Part shown: piece after piece, positions 43,795 through 54,600 of the stretch
How the letters are laid out: the number at the start of each line of letters is the position of its first letter
Position numbering within the stretch: the first letter of the stretch is position 1
Source: Hyaloperonospora brassicae
Lineage: Eukaryota; Oomycota; Peronosporomycetes; Peronosporales; Peronosporaceae
Assembly: GCA_947650285.1 (NCBI GenBank)
Contig: CANTFL010001478.1
Coordinates: forward strand, 1 to 64,000
Reading direction: 5' to 3'
DNA: 64,000 bases
Made by a program: the position numbers and the translations under genes
The notes under the pieces: model-generated
What the model was told of the DNA's origin: nothing
Seen by the model: the letters and a program-made list of their open reading frames with translations, nothing else
The model's database searches: none

Positions 43795-44185
43795 TGTAAC
43801 GGGGCACACCCTTGCGTGAACTTAACGCAAGGGTATCGGTGCCCCGACAGACGTACACAAGGCAAGCGAGGAAGCGTAGGTAAGGTAAAAGTAGAACTGT
43901 TATATTAATATAATCAAGTCTTTTAACCACTGTCTCTCTGTTTGACTTAACTTAATTATACTAATATAACTGAGTGTATGGTGGCGCCTCGTCACCACTC
44001 ATTGCGCGCGTCTTGCGGCAGTTGGTGGGTTGATATCATCAAGGTATCAACCAATGAACAGACTCTTTGGTCGACCCTTCAATATCACCACTTTGGTGAT
44101 ATTGTTCAAAGAATATTCAACTTCATATTCTTTATTGTCACTTTCCTTTAAGTGACAATTCCATGTAACGGGCTGCCCCGTTACA
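43795..44185 (-). repeat. Solo LTR, family C, inverted copy
   Basis: It is 391 bp, from TGTAACGGGGCAC to GGCTGCCCCGTTACA, and is the reverse complement of 1745-2136 with scattered differences. Flanks ACCCC (43790-43794) and ACCCC (44186-44190) form a perfect 5-bp target duplication. No internal sequence is present. Ends and duplication are cleaner than in the copy at 1745. Confidence 0.9.
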
Positions 44186-44190
44186 ACCCC

Positions 44191-45779
44191 CGCCCGACTC
44201 TACGGAAAACATTTGGGCAAACAAAAAAGTTTCAGTTTATCGATGCAAGAGCGTGCACATAAGCCCATAAAATCGTACACATACGCAGGTCGGCTGGCTA
44301 ATCTATGGGGTGGGGCATGCCAGAATGGCTTTCCAAATCCTTCGAAGATAAGCGCTGTCCTCTATCGCACACAAATGCTACACATTGATTTTCTCCGCCG
44401 CTCGACTTCCTCCCCCATCGCCGCCTCCTACTTCGAAGTACCCATGACAGCGTCACGGCCTGACCTTCTCGTGTATCCAACATACAAAGCAGGCGCATTT
44501 TGTCGCAAAACAAAAGCATACATCAGACGTCATTTGACCGTGCTTCTCGCAAGATAGTGTTACCTATCTGCTTCAGACGTACGATTGTATGCGATCTTGT
44601 CTGTAAATAGGCAACTAGAGCTTGGACACCTAACCCAGCATTCCACCACGCATACATCTGCATCATGCGACCAGTGTCGAAAGAGAAGCTCGTCAATATC
44701 GCTCGCACTGTGTACAAGACGGTATCAGCGAGCTGATCCAACGTATTTGCCTCCGGATATTCCTTTTTGCCGTGTACAAATCTACAGCAGTAGCAGCAAA
44801 TAAAAAGTATAATACAGTATTAGCCACAAATTATCATTTTAATAAATATTCCAGAAGAAATACTTGTGAGCCAAACATCACACGCGTACGTTTGTATCAC
44901 TGAGCGATACGAATCTCAAGTTCGGCAGTAATTCTATTTGATGAAGCGCAAGCGATCTCACTACCGGTAGGTCACGGAGGAAGGCTCTCTTCGCAGCCTT
45001 CCTCGTGCTCGGCCGTTACAGGCTACTCCTTTCCTCCGCTCGTCATCAACTACATACATCAAGTGCACTACGACAGCCGAAGTATAGAAGACGATCTCGT
45101 CGCCGTCCCACACAAAACGACCTTATTCAACCACAGAAGGGTGGTTCAAGCTGCCGCTGAAGAGTAGGACGGGCGCCAACTGCTGAACATTCATTTTGAC
45201 ACCCTATGCACCGCTTGTTTATACATACGTAGTTTAAGCTGGAGGAAGCGACGGCTGCATGGGATAAGACACTATCGACACTCTAAAAACAACGACGACT
45301 CCGCACGGCTCTTGGTCGTCCGCTAAGGTTATTTTCGACAGAAATTCTTTGAAGAAGGTCGTCTTTATGTCTGAGCTACGACAGCTGCTTTCGATAAGAC
45401 ACTGTCGTCCATTCGAAACGCTGACGATGCGTCAACATGACGCTTGGAGGTTGCGCGTCAACATATGCTAGGCAAAGGGCCAGGGCTCGGCATGCATATG
45501 AGCGACCGTTCCGTGTCGAGCAGCACAAGGCACCAGGGGATAGAGCACGCACACTTCGCCGATGTGATTAATTAGGTCCAACGCGGCTGTCCCTTTTTTG
45601 ATAGTGTTTACGTTACCTCATCGATAGTGTTTACCAGCCGTGTGGACGTGTCTGTACCGCAATAATCATGTCCGGTAATTTCGTGCACGTTTCGCGCTTG
45701 TCTTTCTTAGTAGCAGTGAGCTGATGAACATATTGTCGTGAAGAGGAGATGCATTGATCGAACGGCAGCAAGCTGGAAT
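44191..45779. other. Intergenic interval with hairpins
   Basis: No supported gene; a frame at 44213-44557 lacks motifs. A perfect hairpin lies at 44977-45004 (arms GAGGAAGGCT and AGCCTTCCTC, 8-base loop), which could act in transcript termination or folding but has no gene close by. Confidence 0.35.
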
Positions 45780-45866
45780 GCGAGAGTAGCACATAAGATC
45801 GACCATGTGGACTCTAAGATGGTCGACCTCGAAGTTCGTATGGTTAATCTCATGTGCTACTCTCGC
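45780..45866. repeat. Nested inverted repeat (hairpin)
   Basis: Outer arms GCGAGAGTAGCACAT (45780-45794) and ATGTGCTACTCTCGC (45852-45866) are perfect 15-mers. Inside them TCGACCAT (45799-45806) pairs with ATGGTCGA (45819-45826) around a 12-base loop. The transcript of either strand could fold into a two-part stem. The possibilities are a small-RNA precursor, a terminal pair of a tiny mobile element, or a chance palindrome. Confidence 0.6.
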
Positions 45867-46427
45867 CTTCGTCTTCGTATAAAGAGTGTAAAACCCTGAA
45901 GAACTCTTTCTTGACTTCATTGGACGAGACGTCAATAGGACTGTTAATTCATTCGATTTGTAGTAGCAAATGCTAAAGGCGACCACCGAAAAGCCAGTCA
46001 AAAGATGTGGCTGACGTATAACTGCTCTGCGCCGGCTGCTATCGATCAGATGGTGAGAGATGGTGTTTTTATAATTGCTAAAAATAGTGTGAGAGAGTAC
46101 TAAGGTCCAGGAAACGAGTAAAACGTCCTCGCTGTTGTATGGTATGAGTGGAGATGGTTTATCAAAACGGCATATAGCGACTGGGGTGAGAGCAATATAA
46201 AATCATGACTATCGATGGCAGCTGGCTGGAAACTACTCGTGAGCACACACAGATGATCTAAGCCCTCTGGGCGTGACATTTGTTGGTATACTACTGAAAA
46301 AGACTCGTACGACCGTTATTCGCTTCTCCATTGTACGGTATATTCGGATACGTCTTTCCCCTCGTATCGTAAGACTTTTACTGAGCGTGTGAGGCACTTG
46401 AATCTGAAGCGTCGTCCATACCAGCTT

Positions 46428-46441
46428 TCATTCCGCAATCT
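46428..46441 (+). promoter_or_regulatory. Oomycete Inr-type core promoter
   Basis: TCATTCCGCAATCT, preceded by GCTT, matches the oomycete initiator core GCTCATTYYNCAWTTT at nearly every position of the TCATTYYNCAWTYT part. It lies 51 bases before the ATG at 46493, the usual distance for oomycete genes, and supports the following gene as real. Confidence 0.6.
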
Positions 46442-46492
46442 GCTGCCAAGTAGAAAGAGCTACGACAAGACATTGACAAGAGATTGACAGCA

Positions 46493-46864
46493 ATGCGCAT
46501 CAGCAACGGACTCATCATTGCCATTGCTGCTGCCGTCTCCGGGTATTCCTTCAGCGCACCTCACTGCAAGATACCCGCTTGTGAGTTTCGCACGCTCGGT
46601 GAGATCGACCATCTTTCCAACCTATGCGAGCGTCTTAACAAAAGAGAAGGCGTAAACACTGGACATTGTTGTGTGAGACGTTGCACTTGGCCGAGATGCA
46701 ACTTTTACCCGGGCGGTAGAAAATTGTCGAATCCAGTCCACGCATCGAACCAATGCCAGTGGGTGTCCGGTGAGAACTTCAAAGACTACGAAGCGTGCTG
46801 CTCGCATTGCAGCACCGCCCCAGACATTTTTTTGTGCAACCTCCGCCTTAACCCTGAAGACTGA
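46493..46864 (+). CDS. Small secreted cysteine-rich protein, candidate apoplastic effector
   Basis: The ATG at 46493 gives 123 residues. (A TTG nine bases upstream is in frame but not a likely start.) Residues 1-21 form a clear signal peptide: MRISNG, then a hydrophobic run LIIAIAAAVSGYSFS. The mature part has 12 cysteines at 25, 30, 45, 59, 60, 64, 69, 88, 102, 103, 106 and 115, an even number that could form six disulfides, including a CC pair in GHCCVRRC and another in ACCSHC. There is no RXLR or other translocation motif. It ends LNPED. I do not recognise the family. Small, secreted, cysteine-rich proteins in oomycetes are often apoplastic effectors or elicitors, so this is a candidate by type only. 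A good Inr match precedes it and it sits alone among repeats. Confidence 0.75.
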   Translation: MRISNGLIIAIAAAVSGYSFSAPHCKIPACEFRTLGEIDHLSNLCERLNKREGVNTGHCCVRRCTWPRCNFYPGGRKLSNPVHASNQCQWVSGENFKDYEACCSHCSTAPDIFLCNLRLNPED

Positions 46865-48479
46865 CAAGCTTGCCCCACGATCTAGTGAAGTGATCATCTT
46901 CGAATGGAACGGACCTGAGATCTTTCAGCTGATCTTTTTGTTTCTATGCTAGTCTTGTAGCCTGTAGCAAATGTTATTAAACTAGTTTTAATACAATTGT
47001 TGTGTCTTTGTAAAATATCGGGTGCTCAATTATTATATTATTGTAGCTGTGTAGATGCATTACTGATAGAAAGTCTCGCAGTCATTGTTGTTCTACGACA
47101 TAGGGTTTCCGAGCAAGCCTGTACGGTCTACTTACAAAAAATTCTCGTTCTCGCCCGCAAGCAGACCGACTAAGGACCACTACCTAATAACATCGCTGCT
47201 GGATGAAGGATGCTTCGCTGGCTTACCATCGAAGGCGTGCCGTGGAAAGCTACAAACGTAGCCGATAGTGCAACAAATGCCAGCTCACGGACTGTTCAAG
47301 CCGTTAAATATGTTTCTAGGTGCTCATTGTATGATATGTAGCTTAAATTTCGTATGAAACTCATGACAATAATCAAGCCTTTATTGGCATGCGGGAACTG
47401 AAAGCGCCTTAGCTTCATTTGTAGACACGATCGCATACACTTCGCTGCATTAGCCCTAAACGTTCGAGTGTCAAGTTCACACGCGTCTACTGATATGGCT
47501 CCTAAAGTACGTGAGACAAGACATCGCCGCAAAAGCGGCATTCGACGTCCAAAAAACGCAAGAATGTTTAGACCGATTCAATTTGTGCGACAACAACATT
47601 GGAATTGGGCAGTCGTGACGTGGGGCCCAAGCAATCTAAGTCCACTCGCACCGAGAAAAACGCCCAGCACGGTCCAAGTACTCAATTTTTAGGTAACAGT
47701 GCCAACCGACGCCGTCGTTTGTGTACAGTTCCGTCGTCGGCCGGTTTCGATTCATCAACACTCCGATCTCTCTTACCGCTCACTACCATGCGCGTGATCC
47801 ACCAGACGCATCGCTTCGATTGTGATAGTCGTTAATGCGCTTTGCATTGCTCGCGCATCCGGGAATGGCTTGACTCGAGCACGAGTCTTAATGGCAAACG
47901 AGAGGACCACAGCGTCTCGGACTTGATAAAGTAGCAGCGGATGGACGCTCCGTTGCGCTGTTTTCATCCGCCTCTCTGTTCGCTCGGTCTAACGACGGCG
48001 TCGCCGCCACTTGCAAAGAGATAGAGTTTGTACGTTGACGCCATAGATCTCAAGTGCAATGGATGGTAAACCACAATCTGTTGTCCGGGCGATTGCTATG
48101 CATCATCTGCTGTTGAAGTTACTGCTTGGACATGTTCTTTTCGTCCAGAATCGCTTCCAGAAGATTCGAACAAGGGTAAGGCAATGATGGTAACGCACTG
48201 TGTATCCTTTGACATAGTTCACATTCTAAATTTACTTCCGATTTTTCTATCGTGTGATCAAGTCTTTGGTTGAGCCTCTGCCTAGTCTTACATCAAGGAC
48301 GCAAGCGGAAAGAAGCGTCGCGTCCAGCTGTCTGCAAATCGTGCAGATCACTAGGATGATGTGGAATCGCCGCAATACGAGACGACTCTGTGCTATCACT
48401 TGACCAAGGAACTCGACAAGACCGTAGACGTTGTCGAGGCGGCACATAGACCGTGGGGCAGCTTTTTTAACCAGAGTGA
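46865..48479. other. Intergenic and decayed sequence
   Basis: AT-rich 3' flank of the cysteine-rich gene to about 47450, then a more GC-rich stretch with short arginine-rich frames (about 47498-47692) and no domain. From about 48400 the sequence resembles 521-745 and merges into the decayed coding region at 48480. Confidence 0.4.
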
Positions 48480-49600
48480 TGACATGGCTCGTAGGCAATG
48501 TTTCATGAGCTTGGCAAACGCGACGTTTATTTCAACCTGATGGTGCTACCACCGGCTGCATCTGTTTTGTTTCGCTGTGCACGCGGCGAGCCGCTAGAGA
48601 CCAAAGGTGTACCTATCGATCCTCCAAGCAAGTGACTGCGAGACGCTCTCAATGCTAACGAAGTTTACATATTGGCGCATTGGCTCCCACGCAGATAAGT
48701 AGTTGTGTTACGTGATCAAGGCCAATAACAAGCGAGTGCTGTTGACGATAGATGTCAAATTCTCCTAGCACAAGTTGTTGCACGCTCCTCACGAACGTGG
48801 GTGAAAGCACGAGCTTTACCAAGAACTCTGAACCTCGAAATCGCTCAAGATTGGCCCTAACACTGGGACGAGCGTCTTGATACTCGGGGTGAAAACTATT
48901 CGTTGGACGGAGTGTGAGGCGGTACGACGGCGTTCGTACCGATGAAAGTGAAAAGAAGAAGCAGATGCACGGGCCATCGGTGAACAATGATGGGATCATG
49001 TAAGCGAAGAAGTAATCGATGTAAGGGTGACATTGTGTTTTTGCGTCACGGGCGACCTAAAGCAGCAAAATGCAGATGGGGTGAGCCGGAGATGCTGAGT
49101 TATTCACGACATTTCATACGCGTTGTATGGAAATACGTGATTCGTTCTGGCTGAGGGTACATATATACTAAACGTAGTTTGGTGTATGTTTTTTTGACTC
49201 TGAGCTTGACTGGCCGGGTGCTGAACCTAAAACATTAGGTAAGCGACTTCGTAAGATTCCTATGACAGATTGGGCGCATGTGGCGCGTCCATCTGTGGCA
49301 ATGCCATTTCTTACGCAAGATTTTCCCTCCTGAAAGCGATGTGCAAGACGCTATCGTATAAGACGGAAGTCCAAAACGTATAAATGCCGAATTGCATCAA
49401 CTTACCTGGAAGTAATGTTATACCAGTCCTTAGTGGCCAATCGCCTCTTGAAAAAACTTGCTGTCCTTACGAAATGCTAGTGCTGTAGAAGTACATCGCT
49501 TGAACATGCAAACAACGAACTGGCTTATCAGAATAAGATGACTCGGCTAGAGCAGACAAGGGTTCAACGTCTTGGGCGGGTCGCTCCTCCTTTATTGCTC
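48480..49600 (+). pseudogene. Decayed plus-strand coding region, unidentified element
   Basis: Several stretches read as former protein despite stops and frame changes: FHELGKRDVYFNLMVLPPA continuing to IDPPSK with no stop (48504-48635), ERLDTRGENYSLDG (about 48870), TAFVPMKVKRRSRC (about 48927), VFLRHGRPKAAK followed by WGEPEMLSYS (about 49035-49105), and ELHQLTWK (about 49391). They fall in order along the strand, as expected of one gene of at least 350 codons. I do not recognise the product; given the setting it is probably part of a transposable element. A shorter, older copy of the first part lies near 521-745. Confidence 0.45.
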
Positions 49601-51189
49601 TCCTGTGATTGAAAACGAAATCCACAATAAAGGGCTCGGATCCTGCGACACCGTCGTGGTAATGTGATATATCGTCGCTGAGTATTAGACGTCACTTTTC
49701 TTTCTTGAACAAACAAAAACCATTCAGCTTGACTGATAAAGTGTTCAATTGTAGAATACAATGATCTAATTTTGCCCTTTTGCACAACGATAGCTCCGCG
49801 CCGCGCGGTTGCCAGCGAGCATGATTATCGCAAATGAATTGTGTACAAAATATTCACAAATAACAATTGCTCGAAAATTGCAGCGAATAGAAAGGAAAGG
49901 CGTCAAACTAATAAATATATGATCTGGGCCATTTAAGTATGTCCCTGAAATGAAAGATTGGATTGCCTGGTTAGGTTCGAACATATCAAACTCGTAGATA
50001 GGACCAATTAGACTCACGACGTCTGCGCTTGGTTTTTAGTCTTTTGTATTTAAGATACGTAACCTCTTACTGGAACGACGAGCCGCGAACGTGTTCCGCA
50101 TTATAAATAATGAGCACCAATGATCATTTACATAATTTATGAGACAGATGTGTAGTATTATGATCTCACAGTAAATTACATTGATGTCCTATCCCATTGC
50201 TCAATAATTCCACTGATCTGTCTGAAATACCTGTCCGTAAAATATATTTGCATGTATTTATTCTTCCATCTTTCTGTAAAATACTTCACATATATCGACT
50301 GCTCGCTACCAGGCCCACAAACAAATGTTTACATCTCTTCGCTATTCACAAAAATGTATGTGATAAATTGTAACCTCAGCACCGATAGCACTATCCGCTC
50401 TCTTCATAGCATCCATTTAATGTTTCTACATCGTCATGGTAATCTAGTATCACTAGTTTATGTACAGCTGAAGCACCAAGAAATGATCGCGATTTTTGAT
50501 GTCAGCGGAAAGTCAGTAGAAGAGATGCACAAAACAGAATTTTAGATGAAAAAATCTCCTATAACAATCAGGATAAATAGTGCAACGCCGATGAGGTTCA
50601 TAAAAATTGCACTAACACTATACATAGAAAAAAGATTCCACTAGTTAGTTACAGAAATATATACCATGAAAATGGGTATGATAAATGTACAAATTGACCA
50701 GAGCATAAAAATGTATAATACGTGTCTAGTATGTTATCAAACATCGCATGTTATGAGTGCGTAGCATAGACTTGCAAACACTCACTTTAGTTTGATAGGG
50801 TTTTCGCCTTAACCAAGCTTTACCATGAATTGATATTCGAATTTGAAGCACTTGATTGAACATCGCGGATGTACGTGAGGGCTTTCATGTCCCGCACCAT
50901 CCAACCTTTGTCAATTGCTACGTCGCTCAGGACGGCGTGAGTCATTTCTTCTGATTTACGATTCAAAAGTTTTTAATTCTACTTTATGATCCAGATATTG
51001 GCAATTTTACCGCTTCAAATTCATCGTGTACCGATATAATCGTTTTATTTACTTTATTTCAGTACTCAGCTCTTTTTTGACCAAAACAAATCAAAGCGGT
51101 TATGTAAATAAGCTTACTAATGTGATAATACCATTTAAGAGCCGGTTTGGCGTTGTGATGAAGTAATGCTTACAAATTGCTGTTACCCA
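49601..51189. other. AT-rich interval without a supported gene
   Basis: An ATG frame at 50252-50545 (97 codons) has no recognisable domain. A decayed minus-strand stretch near 50850-50950 reads EEMTHAVLSDVAIDKGW and MKALTYIRDV, which looks formerly coding but is not identified. Confidence 0.35.
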
Positions 51190-51600
51190 GACCCTTTATT
51201 AAAGGCCCGGACAGCCGACTATCGGATAAATACTCTGGTTCAGCGTATATATCATTTCCCACCTTGTGTACTGGTCGACAGGAATGTTGCACTCTTTAGG
51301 TGAAATAAAATTAGACCAATTGGATCAGGGATGAGGGGTGGATGACGGATCGAGCAAAAAGTCTTCACTATATCTCGTAGATTACTTTAGCCGTATCTAG
51401 CATTATGATCGTAACCACCAATAATATGATGCGTCCGATTGCAGTAAGGTTTGTCGTTAGTGCGTTCGGCACGCCTTGCCAAGCTATCATGGGATGCAAA
51501 ATAAGGTAGGACTTGATAGATTCTCTCGAAACATCATGAGGCCAAAGAAGTTCCGCCAAAAAACATTTACGTCCCTTTAAATACAATTAAAGTCTATTTT
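51190..51600. repeat. Dispersed decayed repeat, copy 2
   Basis: This is the partner of 35310-35800 (see that entry). A minus-strand frame at 51368-51586 contains LTAIGRI, and the first copy read on the minus strand gives PTAIGRI at the same place, which suggests a shared former coding region on the minus strand. Confidence 0.45.
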
Positions 51601-54600
51601 CTGCATAACCAATCAAACCAAAAACTACGACCATTGTTCTCTCTATTTAAAAACGGCTGCGAAGCGTCTTCTTTCATCAAATATCTGCCCGTTGTACTAA
51701 GTGGCACATTTCACATCCGCTTTCAAATTAACCCTATGGTTTACAAACGAACAGTCCAGGTCACGACCGCATATCGTGGATCTCTTGTTGATGCACATAC
51801 ACATGTATATATAGGAAACGTTTACCACCCACCCCCCGCTGGTTTCCGTTAATTACTCCCCACCGCTATATATTACCGTAGTTTATATACTTTCCATAAT
51901 ATGCTTGCCACAGCTTGCGCCCCCATCTGAATCAATAAGACCATCAATAAGAGTTAGATTTATCACTGTTTTCGTGAGTGAAAAGGTACTTGACAAAAAC
52001 CTCGTTGATGGAGGACTTTAACGACTAAGCAGATGTTTCCATGAAACAACGTATCTTCCGCAAGCAAAGGAGCTTGTAGCGCTCAGTGAGCCATCCTCGT
52101 TAATGCCGGATCACTGCTGTCATGTTGATCGGCTTAGACCAGTCACTTATCTGCATTGTGTACAACGACGAGGCGTAGTGGGTGTCAATACTGCAATCGA
52201 TCTCCATTTGAATCGAAACGAAGTCAATTGTAGTGCCCCGCTGATGCAGACTGCCTATTTGGGGAAATCCCATTGAGGAAAGCTCAATCTGGATCTTGTC
52301 AGACGCCACGTCGAGACACTTTTATCATCAAATTACACGTTTGTTTGGTTGGTCGATTGACAGATATTTCGACGATTGATGTACCTCTTAATAGACCTCT
52401 GCGGCTAGTTTAAAGTCAATTTTTATTATAGTATTGTTGGATGCCTTTGCCACGGTGCCCATGCAGGGTAATCGCTACAAGCCCAACCCATTTTAGAATT
52501 ACCCGTATAAAAGTCTCATTTGACCGAGCCATTAGCTGGTCAAATGAATTAGCTCTTAAAAATTACCACACGTCACCGAATTAATGACATGCATAGATTG
52601 ATGAATCGATTGGTTTTTATCATTTGTGAATGAGATTGAAAATTACTTTTAAGACCGGTAATATTCTCTATACTACCAATTAATACGCGTACATCAAGAA
52701 AATTACAGTGATATATAGGGGTGGGGGTTGTTAACGAAAACCAGGGGGGTTCCAATACCCATATATTTAAATATATATATATATATATATATAACACGAT
52801 AATGTCCTCGATAGTGGTTGCGATCGCGGGTCACGGATCGCGGGTCGTGATCGCGATTCTACAATAACGTCAATTTTCATCTGCCGCCATCTCGCCATCC
52901 TTGGCACGACTCGAAATAAATTCTCTATAGTATGACTATCCACACCTTGTCATATTGCTGTTTTGTAATCTAAACCCAACCCATCATCATGAGTGTATGA
53001 CTGTGAGCACAGGACGAGAATCGCGAATTGTGGTAATCCATCGTGCCCTTAAGTGTTACATTAACCAATCTATGTCGGTTACCAATCCTCATCGTATGGA
53101 GGCGAAAAATTCGATTTTAAACATTTTTGCAGTAAGTTAATGTTGCGACAGGACGAGGATGCAAATCTATATAAATCAATCTCGATTTGGTCGTAGCTGG
53201 TATTTTCGATTACTCCTGCATTTCATGTCACGTACCACTACGCCAAAATGTCCCCAATCTTATGCAGTCGTAAAAATTCGCGTAACTACCTAGTATTCTT
53301 TCAATCGTCACTACGTAGCATTATTCGACTAAGTTGAGGGTGTTTAAAGTTATTTTTTGAAAGAACGACTATGTCTTTACACCAAAAATCCTACTCAAAC
53401 CTCCGCCTTGTATCTAAATTTAGAAATGGCGCACAAATTGCGTACGACGCTTGTATTGATGCAGTCTATTTTTACAGCCGACACATATCAGCATGTTCGT
53501 GGTTGAGTAGAAATCATGTCTCTGACGACGAGGCCACGTAATTTTTACGCCATGCTTCTTAGCACTGAATATTATCTCAAAGTATAGAAGAAGAAGGTGA
53601 CCAAGACACGATCCTTTCATGACGGATCGTCAATTACCTTACAGTACGTATTGTGTATAAGTGCCTAATCGTCAGTCTACAATATGTCGTAGCCTTCATC
53701 GATTGAAGATATTTATGAGTTCCAGCAACAGGTAAAGTGTTTTTAAACCGCGCCCTCAATCATTTCTCAAATTTACGAACCGCGCGTTAATTTTTTGTCC
53801 AAGCACCGTAAGATGCACCAAATACGCAAATATCACATTGCGGGTCTCCGTCGTTTCTTTTATACGAAACGTTTTTTCGTTTTTTACGTGCGCCGTTGTT
53901 CTTCATCCAGCTTACGTTTTCCTCTAGCCGTTAAGAGCCACATATGAGTGGTATTCGTGCCCTTTCTTCACCGCTTTTTGCCATGAAGCAGAATCAGCGC
54001 GCGTGGTATATTACACATTAACCACATAGCATTATATCTTTTCTTGCGTATTTATCCACTTTTTATGTTTTTTAGGCACTATACTCATTTCCGGCGTGGA
54101 GCGCAGTCGCTTAAACGATGCGAGACTAATATTTTTCTTTTTAAAATCGGCAATCGGATACTTGCATCGTTTTTATTGTAAAAACTGGCACCGTAAATAC
54201 GCTAGATCGGGGCTTTATACGCCGCTAGAGAAATATATCGCCAAGTTAAAAAAAGCTCACTCGTCGCACATTTAGCGTTTACTGTTTTCGATAAAGGCTC
54301 TCTTTCCTGTTACATGCGCGCCTAATTTAGTCGCCGTTTTCTGAAGCCGTGAGAAATTTAATGATACATATACGACTCCCCAAACCGCGAGTTTGATGAC
54401 GTCGGGGTAGAGCTGGATATGATTCGCTAGTCGTTTTATTACGAAAGACTCGCATCAGCTTGTTTCCGTTTAGTTTCGTCTTGTTCGTCGCTCGCGACTT
54501 TCTTCTTTTAGCGGGTGCGACGACATATTTATCTCTATAAACTATCATTGGTTTTTTTAGACCTCAAGACATCTTAATTCTGAACTCATATAAAATAGAT

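Noticed and set aside
44213..44557. 114-codon plus-strand frame next to the solo LTR
   Set aside because: No domain, no promoter match, and start codon choice unsupported.
45666..46001. 111-codon minus-strand frame
   Set aside because: Starts at TTG, contains the palindrome, and has no recognisable feature.
46493..46864. RXLR or Crinkler effector
   Set aside because: No RXLR, EER or LXLFLAK motif after the signal peptide; the protein is of the cysteine-rich type instead.
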